Shown here piece by piece: positions 1 through 7,325 of a stretch of DNA of 17,017 nucleotides. This stretch comes from an uncultured Maritalea sp. (GTDB taxonomy: Bacteria > Pseudomonadota > Alphaproteobacteria > Rhizobiales > Devosiaceae). Where the stretch lies: assembly GCA_913055925.1 (NCBI GenBank), contig CAJXLH010000019.1, positions 1-17,017 on the forward strand. Direction: 5' to 3'. The stretch's first letter is position 1, and every line of letters begins with the position of its first letter. Under the pieces are notes generated by a model. It did not search any database and was not told the DNA's origin. It was given only the letters and a program-made list of their open reading frames with translations. A program made the translations under genes and the position numbers.

Positions 1-378
1 CGTCAGGGCCGCGCAGACAGCGCTGGCACCGCGGTTTACGCAAAGCTTGCTGAAGAAGCTGGCCAAGACCCAATCGCAGCGTTTGGCGCTCAGTCTTATG
101 ACGCGGCATTCATGCTTGCATTGGCGTTTGAAAAGCACGGTTCAACTGACCGTGAAGGCTTGAACAAAGCACTTCGTGAAATCGCAACTGCTCCAGGTGA
201 AGTAATCGTTCCTGGCGAGTGGGAGAAAGCGAAAAAGCTTATCGCTGAAGGCAAAGACATCAACTACGAAGGTGGTGGCGGCAGCCACGAATTCGACGAA
301 GCTGGTGACGTTGCTGGCGTGATCGTTGAAATGAAAGCCGAAGGCGGCACATGGATTGAACTAGGCCAAGCTAAATAA
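1..378 (+). CDS. Branched-chain amino acid type ABC transporter substrate-binding protein, C-terminal part (5' end outside window)
   Basis: The reading frame is open from the first base and ends at TAA 376-378, giving the last 125 residues of a longer protein. The segment AAFGAQSYDAAFMLALAFEK, followed by a helix of the type LNKALREIA and a C-terminal FDEAGDVAGVIVEM strand pair, is the typical end of a type I periplasmic binding protein of the LivK family. Such proteins carry amino acids or amides in the periplasm to a LivHMGF membrane complex. The family is usually about 350-400 residues, so roughly two thirds is missing upstream. The livGFHM genes lie 0.8 kb away on the opposite strand, so this is probably the binding protein of that importer (inference). 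The ligand cannot be predicted because most of the binding cleft lies outside the window. A strong hairpin terminator follows 25 bases after the stop. Confidence 0.88.
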   Translation, partial: RQGRADSAGTAVYAKLAEEAGQDPIAAFGAQSYDAAFMLALAFEKHGSTDREGLNKALREIATAPGEVIVPGEWEKAKKLIAEGKDINYEGGGGSHEFDEAGDVAGVIVEMKAEGGTWIELGQAK

Positions 379-403
379 GCTGACCTAACAATTCCAAAGA
401 TTG

Positions 404-433
404 AGGCCCGGCGATTTCGTCGGGCCTTTTCTT
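404..433 (+). terminator. Rho-independent terminator of the substrate-binding protein gene
   Basis: AGGCCCG (404-410) pairs with CGGGCCT (421-427) around a 10-base loop. The T-rich run TTTTCTTTT (427-435) follows at once. It begins 25 bases after the stop codon of the binding protein gene and separates it from the methyltransferase gene. Confidence 0.85.
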
Positions 434-460
434 TTGCGCGGCAGCTATTAATGTAGGCGC

Positions 461-1054
461 ATGACATACGACAAAGAAACATTCCAATTCTACGCCGACA
501 ATGCAGCGCAATATGCCAATAGACGCGAGAAAATCTCTAAGACACTACCAACCTTCTTAGGCCGCTTGCAAAAAGGTGTGCGTGTGCTCGAACTGGGTTC
601 AGGCGCCGGACTTGAAGCAGCGTACATGCTTGATCAAGGGTTCGACATTTTGGCAACCGAAGGTAATCCCGAGCTTGGCAAATATGCGCACGAACGACTT
701 GGCGAGCGGCTAAAAATCATGCGGTTCGACCAGTTAACTGCGACCCACGAATTCGATGGAATATGGGCAAACATGTGCCTACTGCACGCGCCATGGGATG
801 CACTCGACGAAATCATTGGCAAAATACACGGGGCATTAAAGCCGGACGGTTTGCTAATGGCGAGCTTTAAAAGCGGTAATGGTGCACAACGCGATCACTT
901 GGACCGCTACTACAATTTGCCAACGCAGGAAGCGCTTGAGGCAAAGTTCCAAAATGCTGCGCCATGGAAAAACCTTGAGCTCACCAAAGGTGAAGGCGGC
1001 ATCGGGTTTGATAATAAGCCATATGACGTTTTGTGGGTTTCTGCCCGTACATAA
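461..1054 (+). CDS. Class I SAM-dependent methyltransferase (small, substrate unknown)
   Basis: This 197-residue cytoplasmic protein has the motifs of a Rossmann-fold SAM methyltransferase. Motif I is VLELGSGAG (residues 42-50), which binds the cofactor. The acidic end of strand 2 is at ATEGNP (65-70), motif II is FDGIWANMCLLH (98-109), and the motif III-like LKPDGLLMASF lies at 126-136. It belongs to the broad Methyltransf_25/TehB-like group, whose substrates range from small molecules to lipids and proteins; nothing here narrows this. The ATG at 461 is chosen because the motifs are complete from it. Its ribosome site is poor (AGG at 455-457, only 3 bases away), and only about 27 bases separate the upstream terminator from the start. 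Translation may therefore be weak or nearly leaderless. It converges with livM across a shared terminator. A link to the transporter is not shown. Confidence 0.87.
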   Translation: MTYDKETFQFYADNAAQYANRREKISKTLPTFLGRLQKGVRVLELGSGAGLEAAYMLDQGFDILATEGNPELGKYAHERLGERLKIMRFDQLTATHEFDGIWANMCLLHAPWDALDEIIGKIHGALKPDGLLMASFKSGNGAQRDHLDRYYNLPTQEALEAKFQNAAPWKNLELTKGEGGIGFDNKPYDVLWVSART

Positions 1055-1088
1055 GAAACCTGCTGCATACATTTCGAACAGGCCAAAC

Positions 1089-1118
1089 AAAAATGCCGCC
1101 CCTAAAGGCGGCATTTTT
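1089..1118. terminator. Bidirectional rho-independent terminator between the methyltransferase gene and livM
   Basis: AAAAATGCCGCC (1089-1100) pairs perfectly with GGCGGCATTTTT (1107-1118) around the 6-base loop CCTAAA. There is a T run on the plus side (1114-1120) and an A run on the other side that becomes a T run on the minus strand. It lies 34 bases after the methyltransferase stop and 23 bases after the livM stop, so it can end transcription from both convergent units. Confidence 0.93.
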
Positions 1119-1141
1119 TTATGATTGTATCTGTGACGGGT

Positions 1142-2428
1142 TTAGTCGTCTGTGCGGACCCGCTCTGGGATCATACCTTGTGGCGCATAGCGCAATGCGA
1201 AGGTGATCACGAGACCCAAGACAAACACGCGCATTTGCAATGCCCGCGATTCAATGTCCGGGATCGCACCAATGCCCGCGCCTTCCGAGAGGTCGCTGAT
1301 CATGCTGAAAAGCACCAACGATGCTGGCTCAGATATTGTCCAAACAATATAAATGAACACAGCGCCGAAAAGGGCACCCCAGTTGTTCCCGGCGCCACCA
1401 ACAATAATCATCACCCACACAATGAATGTATGGTTGATGGGTTGGTAGCCGCTTGGATCAAGGATCTGAACATAAGTGGCCAAAATCGCACCACCAATAC
1501 CCATCAAAATCGCACCAAGCACAAAGATTTCCAATTCGCGCTTGGTGACGTTTTTACCAATGGCTCCTGCCGCCACATGGTTGTCGCGGATCGCGCGCAT
1601 CATGCGGCCCCAAGGCCCATTATAGGCCCGTTGAAGGAAGAAGAAGATCACAGCGATCAAGATCACGGTAACGGCCAAGAAGCCGGACCGCGCCAAGATC
1701 ACAGACATGGTCGCATCATCCATGCCAGCAGCTGCAATGTCTGCTGGCAGCGGAGTCGGCCAAGGGATCGGAGACACAGTCAACGTACCGCGTGTCAGCC
1801 AGTCCATGTTTTTGATCAAGGCTCGAATGATCTCAGAAATACCGATTGTCGCGATCGCGAGGTAATCTGAGCGCAAGCCAAGACAAATCTTACCGATGAC
1901 ATAGGCGATGATACCCGCCATCACGCCGCCTGCGGCCCAACCAAATAGTGGGTGAAGACCAAGCCCGCCAACAAAGCCAGCTTTTTCTTCAATCAGCACA
2001 GCGGCCGGATCGATTTGCGAGCGATAAACCACATAGGCCACAGCCCAGGCGACCACCAACAAGAAGCCACGTACTTTTTTCAGGCTGCCGGTTTTTGGGA
2101 TACGGGTCACGCCCCAAATCAAAAGCCCGCCAGCTATTGCAGCGATAATGGCTTTCAGCAGCATAAATGGCCCATCAGAAGACCAGAACGCATCGTTAAG
2201 CGGATAGGAAACAAAGACGACAGACGCACCGCCGACCATCAAAAAGCCCATCACGCCAACGTTGAAGAGGCCTGCGTAGCCCCACTGCACGTTGAGGCCC
2301 AGCGCGATCAATGCATAGGCTGACGCTGTGACCAAAAGCTGAATCGTTGTTGGCACTTTAAGCCAAACCGCAAGGGCCAAAATGAGAACGCCAAGTCCGG
2401 CGAACAATATTGCATCGCGACGGATCAT
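1142..2428 (-). CDS. livM: Branched-chain amino acid type ABC transporter permease LivM
   Basis: This 428-residue, highly hydrophobic inner-membrane protein is one of the two channel-forming permeases of a Liv-type importer. The family signature after the first helices is visible at about 46-67 (NVQWGYAGLFNVG followed by a glycine-rich helix). The GLRSDYLAIATIGISEI segment is at 184-200, and the cytoplasmic loop that docks on the ATPase is near 275-305 (RMMRAIRDNHVAAGAIG). Between the first two signatures there are about 70 more residues than in the short LivM proteins, with two extra hydrophobic stretches near 91-107 and 121-136. Its ATG overlaps the livH stop as ATGA (2425-2428), which implies translational coupling. 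It is the last gene of livGFHM and ends before the bidirectional hairpin. The substrate is probably an amino acid or amide, inferred from the family. Confidence 0.93.
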   Translation of the reverse strand: MIRRDAILFAGLGVLILALAVWLKVPTTIQLLVTASAYALIALGLNVQWGYAGLFNVGVMGFLMVGGASVVFVSYPLNDAFWSSDGPFMLLKAIIAAIAGGLLIWGVTRIPKTGSLKKVRGFLLVVAWAVAYVVYRSQIDPAAVLIEEKAGFVGGLGLHPLFGWAAGGVMAGIIAYVIGKICLGLRSDYLAIATIGISEIIRALIKNMDWLTRGTLTVSPIPWPTPLPADIAAAGMDDATMSVILARSGFLAVTVILIAVIFFFLQRAYNGPWGRMMRAIRDNHVAAGAIGKNVTKRELEIFVLGAILMGIGGAILATYVQILDPSGYQPINHTFIVWVMIIVGGAGNNWGALFGAVFIYIVWTISEPASLVLFSMISDLSEGAGIGAIPDIESRALQMRVFVLGLVITFALRYAPQGMIPERVRTDD

Positions 2429-3423
2429 GTTGAAGCTCCTTTAAAGATACCTTGCGGACGAACCAACAACACCAAGACCAAGATCACAAACGCGACCGTT
2501 AGTTTGTATTCCGATGGCACAATCGACAAATCATTAGGAAGCCAATCCGGCAAACCGGCTTTAAACGGCCGCAACAAAACAGCCCAGTTAAAGACCGACA
2601 TTGTTTCGGCAAAGCCAATCAAAAAGCCACCAGCAATCGCGCCATAAGAATGGCCAAGACCGCCCACCACAGCCGCCGCAAAGATTGGCAAGAGGATGTT
2701 GAACGCCAAATCTGGCTTCAAGATCACATCGAGTGCCAATAGCGTGCCAGCCATCGCCGCCAAGCTGCCTGCAATAATCCAGGTTGCGCGAACAACAGCC
2801 GCTGTGTTGATGCCAGAAACCTGCGCCAAGCTTGGGTTGTCCGCCATGGCGCGCATCCCCTTACCCAACCGTGAACGGGTAAGGAAGAAGTGAAGCGCGA
2901 TAACCGCAATCACTGTTGTAACGATCACCAAAATTTGCGGTTCAGAGAAGTTGATCGAACGGCGTACGCCCTCAATCGGCAACTTGAAACGGTAAAGGTC
3001 TTTGGTTTCGTTTTCAAAAAAGCTTCGTGTGCCTGTGCCGGCAAACAAACGAATAACGCCTTGCATCATCAAGGTCACACCAACCGAGGCGATAAGCAAA
3101 GTGACGGTTTTCACGCCCTTCGCCCGAAGCGGCTGATAAAAGCCCCTGTCAATCCCGAGTGCCAATCCGGCAGTGATCGCCATAGCAAATGGCAACACAA
3201 TGAAGCCAGTTGGCAATGGTGTTTGTATGCCCAACGATTGGAAAACCGCCACAAGCATGAAAGCAACAAATGCGCCGAGCGTCATCATGTCACCATGAGC
3301 AAAGTGCGCAAAACGCAAAATGCCGAAAATCAAGGTCACACCGACGGCACCAAGGGCATAAACTGAACCCAAAGTCGCGCCTGAAATCAGCACCTTGTTC
3401 ACAAAGAAAATAAGTTCATTCAT
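2425..3423 (-). CDS. livH: Branched-chain amino acid type ABC transporter permease LivH
   Basis: This 332-residue inner-membrane permease pairs with LivM to form the translocation path. The LivH signature is clear in the N-terminal part: LGSVYALGAVGVTLIFGILR, followed by FAHGDMMTLGAF. The ATPase-docking loop reads RSRLGKGMRAMADNPSLAQVSGI, and the glycine-rich AAAVVGGLGHSYGAIAGG helix and the C-terminal RPQGIF are typical of the family. Between the last two helices is a polar segment of about 25 residues (around GLPDWLPND) that makes it longer than the usual ~300. The ATG at 3423 lies 14 bases after the livF stop, with only a modest purine-rich site (GGGGA on the minus strand) before it. The stop overlaps the livM start by 4 bases. 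Confidence 0.94.
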   Translation of the reverse strand: MNELIFFVNKVLISGATLGSVYALGAVGVTLIFGILRFAHFAHGDMMTLGAFVAFMLVAVFQSLGIQTPLPTGFIVLPFAMAITAGLALGIDRGFYQPLRAKGVKTVTLLIASVGVTLMMQGVIRLFAGTGTRSFFENETKDLYRFKLPIEGVRRSINFSEPQILVIVTTVIAVIALHFFLTRSRLGKGMRAMADNPSLAQVSGINTAAVVRATWIIAGSLAAMAGTLLALDVILKPDLAFNILLPIFAAAVVGGLGHSYGAIAGGFLIGFAETMSVFNWAVLLRPFKAGLPDWLPNDLSIVPSEYKLTVAFVILVLVLLVRPQGIFKGAST

Positions 3424-3437
3424 CAGTTAGATCCCCA

Positions 3438-4142
3438 CTAACCGCCAAGGAAGCTTTGAGCGACTTCTGGATCGTCCAATAGCTCCCGCCCAGTACCTGT
3501 GTACCGGTTATTACCCCCAGCTAACACAAAGCCCTTGGTTGCAAACTCAAGTGCTTGGCGCGCATTTTGCTCGACCATCAAAATGCCAACACCTGATTTG
3601 TTGACGTTCACAACGGTCTCAAAGATTTCCATCATATAGCGTGGGCTCAACCCAGCAGATGGTTCATCGAGCAACAATAGTTTTGGCTGGCTCATCAAGG
3701 CCCGGCCCATGGCCACCATTTGACGCTGACCACCTGACAATTCGCCAGCATTTTGCTTGCGCTTGTCTTTCAAAGGCGGGAACATTTCATACACATAGTC
3801 AAGCGTGTCAGAAATGTCGTCATTGCGAATGTAGGCGCCCATTTCAAGGTTTTCATGCACCGTCATTTCGGTGAACACGTTGAATTCTTGCGGCACAAAA
3901 CTAAGGCCTAACGGCACCAGCTTATCCGGCAATTGGTTAGCCACTTCATGGCCATCCATCACGATTGAACCCGCGGTCACTTCCAACAGTCCAAAAATCG
4001 CTTTGAGCGTTGTTGATTTACCCGCACCGTTTGGTCCAACGATCACGCCAATATCTTCGCGATCAATCGCCATATTGACGCCGTTTAGGATTGGCGCACC
4101 GCCATAACCACCTTCAACGTCTTTTACTTCAAGTAAGCTCAT
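3438..4142 (-). CDS. livF: ABC transporter ATP-binding protein LivF
   Basis: This 234-residue cytoplasmic ATPase is one of the two nucleotide-binding subunits that drive the LivHM channel. Walker A is GPNGAGKST (36-44), the Q-loop is at FVPQ (Q85), the ABC signature is LSGGQ (135-139), and Walker B is LLLLDE (155-160) followed by PSAGLSP. At the switch position it has VEQN (190-193) where most ABC ATPases have a histidine; the EQN form is usual in LivF and separates it from LivG. Length and end fit the family. The ATG overlaps the livG stop as ATGA (4139-4142), so the two ATPases are probably made in step. Confidence 0.95.
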   Translation of the reverse strand: MSLLEVKDVEGGYGGAPILNGVNMAIDREDIGVIVGPNGAGKSTTLKAIFGLLEVTAGSIVMDGHEVANQLPDKLVPLGLSFVPQEFNVFTEMTVHENLEMGAYIRNDDISDTLDYVYEMFPPLKDKRKQNAGELSGGQRQMVAMGRALMSQPKLLLLDEPSAGLSPRYMMEIFETVVNVNKSGVGILMVEQNARQALEFATKGFVLAGGNNRYTGTGRELLDDPEVAQSFLGG

Positions 4143-4924
4143 GACGCCTCCTCTACCGCTGAGCCGAAATAGGCTTCAACAATTTCTGGGTTATTGCGAA
4201 TGTCTTCCATCGGACCCTCCGCGATCTTTGTGCCCTGCGCCATCACGATCACCGGATCACAAAGCTCAGCAATCAAATCCATGTCGTGCTCAATCACAAA
4301 GAAGGTGTAGCCCAATTCTTTGTTCATGCGCTGAATGTTGCTGGCGAGGTCTTTCAAAAGCGTCTTGTTAACGCCCGCAGCCACTTCATCCAAAAGCACA
4401 GCTTTGGCGTCGGTCATCATAGTCCGGCCAAGCTCAAGCAGCTTTTTCTGACCACCAGACAAATTGCCCGCCAACTCGTTTTTCACATGATCAAGTTTCA
4501 AAAACTCAATCACATCATTGGCCATTGTGCGCACTTCAGCATCAAACTCTGCAACATGCTTGATGTTGAACCAGCTTTGGAAAAGGCTCTCGCCCGGCTG
4601 ATCGCTTGCAGCAACCATCAGGTTTTCCAACGCTGTCATATGCGAAAATTCGTGCGCGATCTGGAACGTGCGCAACATGCCTTGCCCGTAAAGCTCGTGC
4701 GGCTTGAGCGACGTGACATCTTTCCCGTCAAAGATGACTTGTCCCACATCTGGCGTCAAAGTGCCCGCAACGATATTGAAAAGCGTCGATTTACCCGCGC
4801 CATTTGGCCCGATCAAACCCGTTATTGACCCTTTTCTTACCTCAAGCGAACAATCCGATACGGCCTTCAGTCCTCCAAAACTTTTGGAGACCCCCCTGAC
4901 CTCGATAATGTTTTCTTGGCTCAC
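4139..4924 (-). CDS. livG: ABC transporter ATP-binding protein LivG
   Basis: This 261-residue cytoplasmic ATPase is the partner of LivF. Walker A is GPNGAGKST (39-47), the Q-loop is RTFQIAHEF (Q88), the signature is LSGGQ (155-159), Walker B is AVLLDE (175-180), the switch histidine is in IEHD (H213), and the LivG-type VEAYFG end is present (249-254). After Walker B it reads VAAGVN where the common LivG sequence is PAAGLN. The start is GTG at 4924: the upstream frame reaches a stop at 4970-4972 without any ATG, and a GAGGGG ribosome site lies about 10 bases before. It is the first liv gene, 85 bases after mgsA. That gap holds a perfect palindrome that may be an operator. Confidence 0.94.
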   Translation of the reverse strand: MSQENIIEVRGVSKSFGGLKAVSDCSLEVRKGSITGLIGPNGAGKSTLFNIVAGTLTPDVGQVIFDGKDVTSLKPHELYGQGMLRTFQIAHEFSHMTALENLMVAASDQPGESLFQSWFNIKHVAEFDAEVRTMANDVIEFLKLDHVKNELAGNLSGGQKKLLELGRTMMTDAKAVLLDEVAAGVNKTLLKDLASNIQRMNKELGYTFFVIEHDMDLIAELCDPVIVMAQGTKIAEGPMEDIRNNPEIVEAYFGSAVEEAS

Positions 4925-4977
4925 CCCGTTATTTCCCCTCTTTTTCGGAGTTATTTTATCCCTTTTGCCTTATCATC

Positions 4978-4989
4978 GACCGCGCGGTC
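4978..4989. promoter_or_regulatory. Perfect 12-bp palindrome between mgsA and livG, possible operator
   Basis: GACCGCGCGGTC is its own reverse complement. On the minus strand it follows TT, giving TTGACC, a -35-like hexamer, about 55 bases before the livG start. The GACCG-N2-CGGTC shape resembles operators of TetR-family repressors (family knowledge). No clear -10 hexamer stands at the usual distance, and no regulator gene is nearby. It is not followed by a T run, so it does not look like a terminator. Confidence 0.45.
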
Positions 4990-5009
4990 AATAATAAGCT
5001 CTCCCAACT

Positions 5010-5375
5010 TTAGAATGAACCAAGTACCGCTTCCGCTGTTGAGCGGTTACACGCAAATGGCACATCATAAATCGTTGCTAGTCGGATCAATGCTTTAACA
5101 TCAACATCGTGCGGCATTGCCGCGAGACCATCGATGAAGAAAATGAGACCATCAAGCCTCTTCTCAGCAATCATTGCCCCAAGTTGGGCGTCACCGCCCA
5201 AAGGACCACTTGCAAGGCGTTGAACCTCTAATCCTGTTTCTTCAGCAATTTTTTGTCCGGTCGTTCCAGTTGCGAAAAGGTTGAATTGCACAAGCTTGTC
5301 TTTGTGGTCAGCACACCAATCGGCAAGCAGTTGTTTTTTGTCGTCATGGGCCACAAGCCCGAGCGATTTCTTCAC
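5010..5375 (-). CDS. mgsA: Methylglyoxal synthase
   Basis: This 121-residue cytoplasmic enzyme converts dihydroxyacetone phosphate to methylglyoxal and phosphate, a bypass of lower glycolysis. The residues matching E. coli MgsA catalytic and phosphate-site positions are all present: VAHD (H10, D11), ATGTTG (35-40), GPLGGD (D62, the catalytic base position), FFID (D82), PHD (H89) and D92. Where E. coli has FFWDPL this protein has FFIDGL, so a Trp and a Pro next to the active site are changed. It ends soon after the ACNRSTAE segment and is shorter than the 152-residue E. coli enzyme, but near the short forms of other bacteria. The start is GTG at 5375: a stop lies in frame at 5394-5396, no ATG is available and the ribosome site is weak. 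It could be cotranscribed with livG, 85 bases downstream. Confidence 0.9.
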   Translation of the reverse strand: MKKSLGLVAHDDKKQLLADWCADHKDKLVQFNLFATGTTGQKIAEETGLEVQRLASGPLGGDAQLGAMIAEKRLDGLIFFIDGLAAMPHDVDVKALIRLATIYDVPFACNRSTAEAVLGSF

Positions 5376-5443
5376 GCTTTTGCCCGAACGGTGTTACGCG
5401 ACCGCCCGTCCCTTTTCACTACAACTAGGCCATTGATATAGCA

Positions 5444-5473
5444 AAGCCGACCAGGATGGAACCTGATCGGCTT
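5444..5473 (-). terminator. Hairpin after the six-helix chemoreceptor gene, possible terminator
   Basis: AAGCCGA (5444-5450) pairs with TCGGCTT (5467-5473). After one mismatch, CAGG (5452-5455) pairs with CCTG (5462-5465) around a 6-base loop. It stands about 50 bases past the receptor stop. The T-rich tail on the minus strand is short (TTTGCTATA), so termination may be incomplete. Confidence 0.5.
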
Positions 5474-5523
5474 AAAATTCATCAATCAATGAATTGAGCT
5501 GAGTTTAACCTATGGTTGTGCGA

Positions 5524-7314
5524 TCAAAACTCTTGCCATTCATCATCTGCCACTTTCACAGCCGCGTTGCCCTGGGTTTGAGCAACTGGCTTTGGCGCAC
5601 TCTTGGGCGCGGGAGCTGGTTGTGCTGTTGGTGCTTTTGATCGCGCTGCATTTGAGAACTTAAACTGCTCTACGATGCGATCCAGCTCCTGCGCTTGAGA
5701 TTCTGTTTTATCGATCGACGCATTGGTTTCTTGCACCAAAGCCGCATTGTGCTGCGTCATCTGATCCATTTCGCGCACCGAGTGGGAAATGTCGTTAATC
5801 GAAGAGGCTTGTTCTTGGCTATCGCGCGCAATCTCATCCATCAAAGAAGTCACGCCACGTACGCTGTCCACAATGCCATCAAGGTTTTCAGCCGCCTGCG
5901 CCACCAATGTCGTGCCACTTTCAACTTCCGCACCAGATTGTTCAATCAGCGCCTTCACTTCATTTGACGCTTCCGCAGCACTTTGCGCCAGACGCCGCAC
6001 TTCCACCGCCACAACAGCAAAGCCTTTACCCGCTTCGCCCGCACGAGCCGCCTCAACCGAAGCGTTCAGCGCCAGCAAGTTGGTTTGGAAGGCGATGTCA
6101 TCAATCATGCCAATAATGTCGGAAATCTTAGCAGAAGAAGCCGTGATGCGCTGCATCGCTTCATTGGCTTTGTTCATCACATCGCCGCCGCGCTCAGCAA
6201 CGGTGCGGGCTTCAGTGATCGAACTCTGTGCCTTTTTCGCCCGTTCCGTATTGTCACGAACCGTTTCTGCCAATTGCTCCGTAGTCGCGCTCGTTTCTTC
6301 AATCGACGCAGCTTGACGGGTGGTCCGTTCAGACAAGTCGTTGGCACCAGACTGGATTTCAGTGGTCGTCGCGCGCAATTCTTTGGACGTATCGCCAATT
6401 TGCGCCACGACTTGCGCAAACCGTTCCGCCACTGAATTGGTGTTGGTCTTAAGATCAAGGAAAGCGCCCTGATAATTGCCGTCCATCCGCTCAGTTAAGT
6501 CAAACTCGGACAGGGCAGACAAAACCTTGCCGGTATCTGCCAAACCGCGTTCCACATTCTCAACCAACTCGTTGACTGCGTCAGCGAGCATGTTCAACTC
6601 ATCGTCTGGGAAGTTCGTCGCGATACGCTGTGAGAAGTCACCGCTGACCGCCGCCATGACAACACCACCGAATTGCTCCCGTAAATCAGAAACCATTTGT
6701 TCACGCATCAAAGTTGTTTCTTGCTGCGCTTCTTCCCGCTCCGCCGACATGACACGGGTACGTTCGGTTTCTTGCTCCGCAAGTTCCGAATTCTCCTGTG
6801 CGATCGCCAATAGGTTACGGGTGTTTTTCATCATCCACACCAACGCAACGGCTTCCGCGCCCAAGATGGCACCGTGCAAGAATACGCGTTCAATCGAACC
6901 ACCACCATAAAATACTAAATCAGATGCCATCATGCCCAAAACAAGGTGATGCACGACGACCAACAAAGCGCCCAAGAGGATGGGGCGATGATCATAAAAT
7001 AGAGCACAGAACGCGAGAGCGGAGAAAAACGCCATATGCATATCGCTTTGATAGGCGTGACCCTTGGCAGCAATCAGCAAGCCCATCACCTGCGCCATTA
7101 ACACGGACACAGCGACAAAGCGAAACATCATTTGTTGGCGCGCGAAAAAGAATGATGCCGCCAAAAACCCAAAGCCTGAAATGGCGACCGCGCTGCCATA
7201 CCCCAGTTGACCATCTTGCGAAAGATATTCAACACCTAGAACGGAAACGGCAAGGATCGCACCAAGATAGACCGCATATTTGCCGGCAATATCTCTGAGC
7301 TCTTCGATGGACAT
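5524..7314 (-). CDS. Methyl-accepting chemotaxis protein with a histidine-rich multi-helix membrane sensor
   Basis: This 596-residue chemoreceptor controls a CheA kinase, and so swimming direction, from the inner membrane. Residues 12-162 hold about six hydrophobic segments joined by very short loops, with no periplasmic domain. Histidines lie at membrane positions H86, H93 (in MHMAFF), H109, H122-H123 and H147. Helical linkers follow, then two HAMP-like units (about 215-258 and 262-305), then the signalling domain. Its hairpin tip is DDIAFQTNLLALNASVEAAR, with the AGKGFAVVAVEVRRLAQ segment after it, at about 400-460. A Pro/Ala-rich tether (555-585) ends in EWQEF, the form of a CheR/CheB-docking pentapeptide. 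The start is the ATG at 7314, because AAGGAG lies 5 bases before it; the GTG at 7320 overlaps that site. Similar six-helix sensors are common in proteobacterial receptors but, as far as I know, have no established ligand. Redox, metal or haem sensing is only a guess from the histidines. Confidence 0.93.
   Translation of the reverse strand: MSIEELRDIAGKYAVYLGAILAVSVLGVEYLSQDGQLGYGSAVAISGFGFLAASFFFARQQMMFRFVAVSVLMAQVMGLLIAAKGHAYQSDMHMAFFSALAFCALFYDHRPILLGALLVVVHHLVLGMMASDLVFYGGGSIERVFLHGAILGAEAVALVWMMKNTRNLLAIAQENSELAEQETERTRVMSAEREEAQQETTLMREQMVSDLREQFGGVVMAAVSGDFSQRIATNFPDDELNMLADAVNELVENVERGLADTGKVLSALSEFDLTERMDGNYQGAFLDLKTNTNSVAERFAQVVAQIGDTSKELRATTTEIQSGANDLSERTTRQAASIEETSATTEQLAETVRDNTERAKKAQSSITEARTVAERGGDVMNKANEAMQRITASSAKISDIIGMIDDIAFQTNLLALNASVEAARAGEAGKGFAVVAVEVRRLAQSAAEASNEVKALIEQSGAEVESGTTLVAQAAENLDGIVDSVRGVTSLMDEIARDSQEQASSINDISHSVREMDQMTQHNAALVQETNASIDKTESQAQELDRIVEQFKFSNAARSKAPTAQPAPAPKSAPKPVAQTQGNAAVKVADDEWQEF
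5935..6117 (-). repeat. Receptor signalling-tip segment, copy in the six-helix chemoreceptor
   Basis: These 61 codons encode the hairpin tip, from IIGMIDDIAF to VKALIEQS. The amino-acid sequence is identical to the copy at 8451-8633. At the DNA level the two differ mostly at synonymous third positions, which points to an older duplication under strong protein selection. Confidence 0.85.
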
Positions 7315-7319
7315 AGTCA

Positions 7320-7325
7320 CTCCTT
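7320..7325 (-). promoter_or_regulatory. Ribosome binding site that fixes the start of the six-helix chemoreceptor
   Basis: The minus strand reads AAGGAG, a near-perfect Shine-Dalgarno sequence, 5 bases before ATG 7314-7312. It covers the in-frame GTG at 7320-7318, which therefore cannot be the main start. Confidence 0.85.

Noticed and set aside
1089..1118. Hairpin after the methyltransferase as a CRISPR or attachment site
   Set aside because: It is a single perfect stem with T runs on both sides between convergent genes, which fits a bidirectional terminator fully.
1121..1870. Long plus-strand open frame of 249 codons opposite livM
   Set aside because: It lies antisense to a clear livM, its protein is rich in His, Arg, Asn and Gln with no domain, and its start sits just after the terminator T run. 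It is a shadow of livM codon use.
5789..6435. Plus-strand open frames of 150-175 codons opposite the six-helix receptor
   Set aside because: They mirror the alanine- and serine-rich signalling domain. Similar shadows appear at the same places opposite the other two receptors, as expected from repeated coding sequence.
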